64,000 nt of DNA from Armigeres subalbatus (Eukaryota > Arthropoda > Insecta > Diptera > Culicidae), in contig NC_085141.1 in assembly GCF_024139115.2 (NCBI RefSeq), positions 407,923,612 to 407,987,611 on the forward strand. The letters run 5' to 3'. Within the stretch, counting starts at the first letter, position 1. Every line of letters begins with the position of its first letter. This document shows, one piece after another, positions 57,752 through 64,000 of this stretch. The notes beneath the pieces were generated by a model, which searched no databases, was not told the DNA's origin, and worked only from the letters and a program-made list of their open reading frames with translations. The translations under genes and the position numbers were made by a program.

Positions 57752-58075
57752 GGTCCCGTAGCGTAGTTGGCTACACGTTCGCCTTACAAGCGAATGGTCA
57801 TGGGTTCGATTCCCAGCCCCTCCACCAAACCCTCGTCAGTCGCCGAATGCGCAGCCTATTCGCTTTGACGCAGCCGCGCTGTTGCCATCTAGCGGCGACG
57901 GACGTGTGCGTGAAATCACTGTTTTTCAACATGGTGAAGTTATAGGAAGTAACATACCCGGATAAATGGCAACCGAACAATGCAAAGATCATTGGATTCA
58001 TGACACAGACAAATGGACACAATGGACAAACGGTGAGACGGACCAGCAACATCAAACAACAATGAATAATGAAAA
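57752..58075 (+). mobile_element. tRNA-Val(TAC)-like SINE
   Basis: The head has A-box text TAGCGTAGTTGG, anticodon stem TTCGC/GCGAA around loop CTTACAA (anticodon TAC, valine) and B-box GGTTCGATTCC, ending CTCCACCA. The acceptor strands GGTCCCG and CCCCTCC pair poorly, so this is not a working tRNA. A body of about 230 bp follows and ends in AACAATGAATAATGAAAAA-like text. Confidence 0.6.
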
Positions 58076-58292
58076 ATCTAAAAATAGATTCTGTGAGGAA
58101 TCTGCCAGCAGAATACCACAGTAGATCTCGGCACAGTAGCGGTTAAGTAACACAGAGTGCCTACCAAATAAAGAAAGGGATAAAAAAAGGAATAATGCAA
58201 GCCCATTTGTAAAATTCCTAATTACTTTCTCCGTTTCAAGCCAGTTCATCTATACAAATCTCAATTTTTTGCGAAGTTATAACAATTTCAAT

Positions 58293-58502
58293 TTGGGGTC
58301 AATATGACCCCAGAGCCCAAACAACGTAAGTTTTTTGATGCATTACACTACAGCGCTTTTTTCAACATTTTTCAAGCGAGTTTGTTCCTAGAAGGCAAAT
58401 CTCGGCTAGTTCAACCAAACTACCAAACATTAGTAGGAATTGGTTCAAAAATGATGGAAATGGTAACACTTCAAAATGCCCTGGGGTCATATTGACCCCA
58501 GA
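58293..58502. repeat. Paired 17-bp palindromes GGGGTCAATATGACCCC, ~190 bp apart
   Basis: GGGGTCAATATGACCCC (58295) and GGGGTCATATTGACCCC (58484) are each self-complementary or nearly so, and each is followed by AGAGC. They bracket a 63-codon frame with no known domain. This may be a small MITE whose ends are themselves hairpins; boundaries unproven. Confidence 0.5.
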
Positions 58503-58504
58503 GC

Positions 58505-59629
58505 ACAGACAAAAGGTTAAACAACTTAACACATTGATAATCGATCGGTAGTTTCTTTGAAACGCTCAATGCTGCATGCTGGTCAATGCAATGGTGCTGC
58601 ATGAACTTAGTACCATATGCTATACAGTAACCAAGGAGCTTTCCTGCACGCGACTTACAAACCGACAGCCGATCAACCTTGAAGCGGTCTCAAAGACTCA
58701 ATACGGACGCATATAACGCCATATGTGCGAAAAAAACACTGCAATTTGCCAACAGGATAAGTTGTTCTGTATGCAAAGGCAGCTAGTCATGGCAATTAAG
58801 TAGTGAGCTCGTTTATCACAAGAAAGCACTATCAATGATATTTATGAAGTGAATACCTACAATGGATCAGCAGCATAGATTGAAAATATTGAACTAATAT
58901 TCACGTTGTACTTTAAAAATATAATTAGATGTCATTGCTCATTCACGTACAATATCTATAGATATACATATCTACTAACTCCAAGCTAACACCAAATCCA
59001 TTCCAAATTCACTTGTACCCACCACATGCTATATGTATGTAAGTAGCACGTAGTTGAGGGCAATCAAATCTAAAGACAGTAGGTATAACAGAAAACGAGA
59101 AACAAAAAATAGGAACCTTTGCCACCAAGGTAGATCAGCTGTAAGCAAAGGTTCCACGTACCAATCCAATCAGCGTGTATTCATTCATAAACTCAAAAAT
59201 CGAGAGCCTCTTCAAATCAAAGAAGAAGGCCATACGCATTGTTTTGCAGCGAGCAGAGGAATCCTCTGGCGTTGCAGTTGGTTTACCGCTTTCAATGCCA
59301 TGCTCCATTAGCGTCCGTTTCGGAGGTACTGTGCCGACCATCGTGGAGGGTGGTGTGGTGAATATGGTCTGCCGCTCACGATCTCTCGCGTATCAACGCG
59401 AGCGTATGTTTGTGGTGAATAAGCTGATAACACGCCCGACAAGCAGCTCCACTAATTTGGGGGTCGCTGAGCGCACTCTTTACGCATTGTTTGTTTTGAT
59501 TTTCTTCGTCATCATCAGTATACGAAATCAAATTACTAGATGGTAAATCCCCAGAGATTGCAAGGTAGCACCTATCTATCCATTCTTCTGTGATGTGAAA
59601 TCGTGTCGTCTGTTGTGTTTGTTGTCTAC
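58505..59629. other. Unassigned DNA upstream of a putative gene
   Basis: 59160-59550 is richer in G+C and holds a 123-codon frame without a recognisable domain, in a likely promoter-proximal position. No repeats are obvious, so it may include regulatory sequence for the exon at 60.1 kb. Confidence 0.25.
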
Positions 59630-59666
59630 GTTCAGTCAGTGAATGATAACCGACCGGGCTGGAAAC
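59630..59666 (+). promoter_or_regulatory. Candidate initiator (TCAGTCAGT) of the gene at 60.1 kb
   Basis: TCAGTC at 59632-59637 fits the arthropod initiator TCAKTY. GGAAA at 59661 lies at the spacing of a downstream promoter element but matches only in part, and no TATA box is evident at -30. Between here and the ATG at 60136 lie several short upstream frames (for example 59672-59689 and 59757-59780), so part of the leader may be spliced out; GTAAGA at about 59837 could be a donor. Confidence 0.25.
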
Positions 59667-60135
59667 GAACCATGCCGAACTGCGCATGACGTGGAATCGG
59701 AAGTGGGTGGAAATTTGCCACTTCTAAGCAGAACTTTTCGGTGAAACAAGTGTGTCATGGAAGGAAAAGTTGAAATCTGAGTGTTTTCCCAAATAATGAA
59801 ATTCAAGTTAAAATAGTGAAATATGTTCATAGTTTGTAAGATAATTTAATAGTGTTAGATGTGTTATTCTAAAATCGTTGGGCTTCTAACAAATTCAGAA
59901 TCGAATTCTGTTTTCTAATATTGAAGTCTACCTAAAGTTTATAAATAGACCAATCCTAATTAAATTTGCATTCTTTTTTCCATCGATATGCTTAATACAA
60001 GTGATCTAATCAATAGTCTAAATATGTAAATTAAATAAATACAACGCTTTTAAAAACAAAATTCATCCAGAATAAGTAATTCTCAATCAATCCAAAAGGC
60101 TCATAAAGTGCAACGATCTCAAAACAGAAATAAAA

Positions 60136-60217
60136 ATGTCGATGATAAGATGCTGCTTCGAACCAGTGGAGATGCCTGAATTTCTGGATTCGTTTGTGAA
60201 AAAGTGCACCGAAGGAT
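60136..60217 (+). CDS. Putative first coding exon of an unrecognised host gene
   Basis: ATG with A at -3 (TAAAAATG) opens a frame of 27 codons: MSMIRCCFEPVEMPEFLD, then SFVKKCTEG. It runs into GATGTAAGT, a consensus 5' splice site with GT at 60218-60219, so the exon would end in phase 1. Codon use and composition look like real coding sequence and differ from the decayed surroundings. If not spliced, the frame would stop at 60300 after 54 codons. No signal peptide or known domain can be named from such a short piece. No following exon is identified in the window, so the gene would continue beyond 64 kb or through a repeat-filled intron from 60.2 kb onward. The MITEs at 60.5, 61.2 and 63.0 kb would then be intronic. 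Confidence 0.4.
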
Positions 60218-60523
60218 GTAAGTTAACTACTCTTTGCTTTATCGTTGAACTTCTTTCCCATGAAGCTTATCGGTTCGTCCTTGAGCCCAAAATTACGTAA
60301 CCTTCCAAAACAAATCAGTGCATACGCATAACAATCGAGAGTCATTGGAAGGGGAAGCGTACGAACGTTTGAGACGCTGTTATTCCACACAATAATTGTT
60401 GTGATCTTGTGGTAACCTTTTTATAATAGATTCGTTTTTACAGAAAAATAAATAAATGTAGGGGAATATGGCTCAAGCATTAGCGAATGGTTGACCGAAT
60501 TCATCGATATAAATCTTTATATA

Positions 60524-60728
60524 CCGTCGTCGGGGGTGACAATGGGTCAAATGGGGGTGAGAATGGGTCACTGTTTCAACCACTCAAAATGCTTGTATGC
60601 ATCTGAGGGCAAGAAGACTAAAATATAAGAGACCTTTCTGAACGAATTTGCTCTTACGACCTCCAGACTGCTGGTGGAAGCGATGACCCATTCTCACCCC
60701 CCAGACCCATTGTCACCCCGGATGGCGG
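60524..60728. mobile_element. 205-bp MITE with TA duplication
   Basis: Left GGGGGTGACAATGGGTCAAA then GGGGGTGAGAATGGGTCA, and right TGACCCATTCTCACCCCCC then CCCATTGTCACCCCGG, are inverted repeats of about 45 bp that themselves contain a doubled TGACAATGGGTC motif. TA lies on both sides (60522-60523, 60729-60730). A worn relative is at 5958-6130. Confidence 0.75.
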
Positions 60729-60939
60729 TATTGAAACTCTTATCAAAATTGTACCACCAGACGGTTTGCTTGCTTTTGATTATTAAGCCAAGTAATCAAA
60801 AACAACAATAATTGTGCACAATCTTTTATTTAAGACCACTGGCGGAGTTAAGGTGGGGCACAATAAGGCACGTGACCCATAAAATCGATTAGGACAATGA
60901 AAAACAACTGATTTTCTTAGAAGTTTGATTAATCCTGGA

Positions 60940-61150
60940 AAAATTTCCAAAGTATTTTTTAAGCTTTTTTTGAAAGAATTTTAGAAGAAATTCTAGGATT
61001 TTTTTTTGCAATTTCCAATCGGGTTTTCTCCGGAAATTCTATTGAAAATGCCATCGTTAATTCATGTTGGAATTTCTTCGCCAAATCTATCCGAAAATCT
61101 TTCAGGCTTTCCTTTGGAAATTTCTTCGAGGATTGTGTCCTAAAATGAAT
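60940..61150. repeat. Degenerate GAAATTTC-type repeat
   Basis: Same loose words as 50815-51480 (for example GAATTTCTTCG, GGAAATTTCTTCG). Not coding. Confidence 0.3.
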
Positions 61151-61590
61151 AATTGATATTCGATTTTGTTTCTGGGAACGATGATGTTAATCATCCTGAA
61201 CGCGAATCCTCAAAAATCGAAAGGAACATTATTTCAGAGTGTATCTAATTAAAAGTGGCGAGATGTGCCGCATTTGACAGGTCTCCTGCTCGATTGGAAC
61301 ACGATTTTGTATGGGAATGCCAGATGAATTTTGATCCAATTCTGACAGTGTCGCCGCTCTTAATTACATACACTCTACATTATTTATTATATAATTAAAA
61401 AAATAGATGGAAAATGCTTCCTCGACATTTTTGATCTTGTTTGACGTACGGAATAATATGATTCAAACGCACTATAGCACCTTTGACATTTAATATATGG
61501 GCCTGACGTTTTGGGCTGATGGTGCATTCGTTCTGATATGATGCCTTTTCAAACGTTGCTTTGCTCAAAACATGTCTTAAACACTCAAAC
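61130..61590 (+). repeat. Dispersed repeat, copy 1, containing a MITE
   Basis: TCGAAAGGAACATTATTT and ATAGATGGAAAATGCTTCCT, GACGTACGGAATAATATGAT recur at 62340-62540. The last part (ATATGGGCCTGACGTTTTGG, CATTCGTTCTGATATG) recurs at 63205-63310. The MITE at 61235-61376 is extra in this copy. Confidence 0.7.
61235..61376. mobile_element. 142-bp MITE with a 9-bp target duplication (Mutator-like)
   Basis: The 9-mer ACATTATTT stands on both sides (61226-61234, 61377-61385). Ends AGAGTGTATCTAATTAAAAG and the complement of TTAATTACATACACTCT are inverted repeats over about 28 bp, with one extra C at the left. The paralogous repeat at 62340-62540 carries ACATTATTTTATTT without the insertion, which is an empty-site proof. 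Nine-bp duplications are typical of Mutator-like elements. Confidence 0.8.
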
Positions 61591-62339
61591 ACTAATATTA
61601 AAATTTATGGGGTCATGTATTCTTGACCGTTGCACTGTCGTTTGCAACGATAAACGATGTAGGGCTTCAGAATCCAATTCATTCTGAATTTATTCCAGGA
61701 ATTTGAAAATTTCTTCTAAATATCCTTCAGAATTGTTTTCTACTCCAGGAATATTGTTTCCATTAGGCTTTCAGCGATCGTGTACGTACACGCACGTTTC
61801 ACTCACACTTTTACGCGGTTTGTTTGCAACCACAAGCAGCTGTCACGGTAAAATCAAATGGCATTGTTTGCAACCACGAACCTGCGTTCGTGTTGGTGAG
61901 AAATGTCGGCGAGACCCTAATTGATTCCTTTTGAGTTTCCTCCAGGAAATCCTTCGGAAAATCCAATGGAAAGATCTTTGTTAATTTATCCAGAAATTTC
62001 TTCGGAACTTCCTTTTATTTTGTAAAAACATACAAAATTCATGCAGGGATTACTCCGGAAATTTTGTTGGTAGATTTTTTCCTGAAATTTATTAAAGAAT
62101 GAAAACAATCCTGAAGGAATTTTCGGAAGGGTTTTTTCAGATGAATTTTTCGAGGAACTTTTGAAGTAATTTCTAAATGGTTCGTAATAGATTTTATAAA
62201 TGAATTTTTGAAGAGATTCCCGAGAGAATTTCTAAATAAATACGAAGGTGTTGAGGAGTTTCTAAATAAATTTTCGGAGGAATGTCCGAAGGTATTCCTA
62301 AAGAAAGTTGTGATGTTTATAATGGATCGATCGCCGCGA
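61591..62339. other. Decayed repeats and unassigned DNA
   Basis: 61690-61760 and 61930-62300 are GAAATTTC-type text. 61760-61920 has higher G+C and two copies of GTTTGCAACCACRA about 50 bp apart. No gene is seen. Confidence 0.3.
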
Positions 62340-62540
62340 ATTGGGTCCTAAAATGAATACATATTCGATTTTCTCTCAGGAAACTATAAAGCTAATCAAA
62401 CTGAACGCGTCAGCTTTTCTTCCGACTCAAAGTTCGAAAGGAACATTATTTTATTTGAAAGTTCAAAATAGATGGAAAATGCTTCCTCGACATTTTCGGT
62501 CTTATGTGACGTACGGAATAATATGATTCAAACGCACTAG
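62340..62540 (+). repeat. Dispersed repeat, copy 2 (empty site)
   Basis: Matches the flanks of the MITE at 61235-61376 without the insertion. Confidence 0.7.
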
Positions 62541-62967
62541 CAAAACACCGCAGGGTACTTGACTCAACCTTCGACAGTTATAACAGTCGCACGTCGCGTA
62601 CTCTGGTAGGCCGTTGCATTTACTCTGGTTTCACTCTAATGTACATATTTATTTTGCCAATATTGGTCAATAAAATGATTGCTTAAAAAACCATGCACAT
62701 AATGTTTAATTAGAAATTAAATCCGTCCTCCTTTTTATTGTAATGCATTTTAAATAAAAATTAACCGAATTTAATTTAAATAAATACACATGACCAAGCA
62801 CATGACAGTCATTTATATCCAATTTGCATTCCATTACAATCACATACAATTATCAAGTCTGAAAACATTAGTTATATGACATGCCATCCACGTTACATTC
62901 ATTTACTAAACATCATCAAAGTGAAGAAAAGCTTGACCATGCATTAACGTGTAAAACTTGAGAATAA

Positions 62968-63133
62968 GGGCCCATTCACAAATTACATAACGCTTTAGGG
63001 GGTGGGAGGGTACCTATCAGAGCGTTACGGCCCATACAAATTTCAGAACCCTTTCATACAAAAAACGTTACGAGGGGGTGGGTGGGGGTTGAAAATGGTA
63101 ATTTTTTGCGTTATGTAATTTGTGAATGAACCC
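62968..63133. mobile_element. 166-bp Harbinger-type MITE, TAA duplication
   Basis: Ends ATTCACAAATTACATAACGC and GCGTTATGTAATTTGTGAAT are perfect inverted repeats inside GGGCCC and GAACCC outer bases. TAA flanks both sides (62965-62967, 63134-63136). The interior has GGGGGTGGG and ATACAAA words shared with 54938-55103 and the element at 55363-57703. Confidence 0.85.
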
Positions 63134-63204
63134 TAATCAAGGAGTTACATATAGTGAAAAATCATGTGTGCAACATTTGAATTCATGGTTCAAAATTATT
63201 TCAG

Positions 63205-63310
63205 TGTAATATATGGGCCTGCGTTTTGGGCTGATGGTTCATTCGTTCTGATATGTTGCCTTTTCAGCAGCAAACGTTGTTAAGCCCAATACATGTCTTA
63301 AAATGTTTCA
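63205..63310 (+). repeat. Second copy of part of the repeat at 61485-61590
   Basis: ATATATGGGCCTGCGTTTTG, GGCTGATGGTTCATTCG, TTGCCTTTTCAGCAGCAAACG match with small indels. Confidence 0.65.
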
Positions 63311-64000
63311 TACACAAAAATATCATTTTTACTGACTTAGAGCACCTCCACGGGAGTACTCATCGCTATTCTTATTATAGCGCTCCCTCTCGAGCGCTAT
63401 TTTAGGATAGCGCCCCATCTTCCCACCGGTGGTTTCTGTTTTAGGTATAGCGACTTTGTAAACATATTGAGTTCTCACCGCGCGTTGCTAAAAGTAGTCT
63501 TTTTTTCTTCAATGGCTCTACATTCCAACTGGAACATGGCTAGCTGCTCAACTTAGTATTCTATTAGCATTTTCTCAGTTATTAATTGAAAACTTTTCTG
63601 TGCCCGCCATTTCATGAGTATGTATTTTGTGTCACAACTATGCCCAAGGAGCCCACTCGAAAACATCCTTGACCGAATCGGGAATAGAACTCGCCATCTC
63701 CGGAAGAAAATTCTAGATTTTTGCTCGCAGGGGTAGCTGGAGATCCGTCGTAGTAAATTTTTCCTTTCTCCTGGATGTAAATTTTCCTTCCTCCTGGAAG
63801 TCGAAAAAAAAACTCCTGAAATTCCCACCAGTTTTCATACAGGAAACTCTTGACAAAATCCTGCAGGAATGCTTCCACAGTTTTTTTTTCTCCGAAGGAT
63901 GTCGCAGAAAAAAAATGTAACAACATCCGAAAGAATCTAAACAATTCTCTTGAAAAAGTTAGGTTTCTAATTGAAGCCACCAAAGATATTATTGGGCAAT
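63311..64000. other. Unassigned DNA to the window edge
   Basis: 63700-63980 has GAAATTTTC/TCCTGG-type decayed repeat text. Minus-strand frames of 91 and 123 codons overlap it and have no recognisable domain. Confidence 0.25.

Noticed and set aside
57752..57828. Functional tRNA-Val gene
   Set aside because: The acceptor strands mismatch at several positions and the sequence continues into a SINE body; the genomic CCA is not evidence of function here.
1..64000. Integrated RNA-virus fragments, common in Aedes genomes
   Set aside because: I looked for polymerase, nucleoprotein and glycoprotein-like motifs in the frames and saw none; all reverse-transcriptase signals fit non-LTR retrotransposons.

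Overview
This is a eukaryotic, AT-rich, intron-sized landscape made almost entirely of transposable elements and satellite DNA. It contains no bacterial features. The mix points to a culicine mosquito, most likely Aedes: RTE-type non-LTR retrotransposons with ATGAATGA-like tails, many short non-autonomous DNA elements (MITEs) with TA, TAA, 8-bp or 9-bp target-site duplications, tRNA-headed SINEs, and dispersed families repeated several times within 64 kb. The genus is an inference from these repeat types, not from a gene match.

Layout. 0-12 kb: MITEs nested in older repeats (one 665-bp element at 1066-1730 splits a dispersed repeat whose unsplit copy lies at 27.0-27.4 kb), a fold-back element built from TTTGGCCGAA repeats (6.2-7.1 kb), a 656-bp inverted-repeat element carrying a tRNA-like sequence in each arm (8.3-9.0 kb), and a decayed LINE RNase H fragment (11.5-12.1 kb). 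13-15 kb: GC-richer single-copy-looking DNA. 15.1-16.5 kb: a second fold-back element. 16.9-22.1 kb: a 22-bp satellite of about 4-5 kb. 22-25 kb: single-copy-looking DNA. 25.4-30.8 kb: more MITEs and an 11-bp satellite. 32.9-42.4 kb: two oppositely oriented hAT-type elements, each with intact ends and 8-bp target duplications, whose interiors are a 23-bp tandem array of about 46 copies in one and about 300 in the other. 42.5-45.9 kb: unique DNA. 46-57.7 kb: a dense nest of DNA elements with three broken RTE-type copies and a perfect 250-bp palindrome. 57.7-64 kb: a SINE, several well-bounded MITEs and the best candidate for a cellular gene, a first coding exon at 60136-60217 with a consensus splice donor.

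Only that exon is proposed as host coding sequence, and its product is not recognised. The very long open frames at 33-42 kb (up to 1523 codons) and at 30 kb are by-products of stop-free tandem units whose length is not a multiple of three, and are not called as genes. The most notable system is the pair of hAT-type elements that carry a satellite as cargo, together with the recurring theme of quasi-palindromic tandem units inside inverted-repeat elements.
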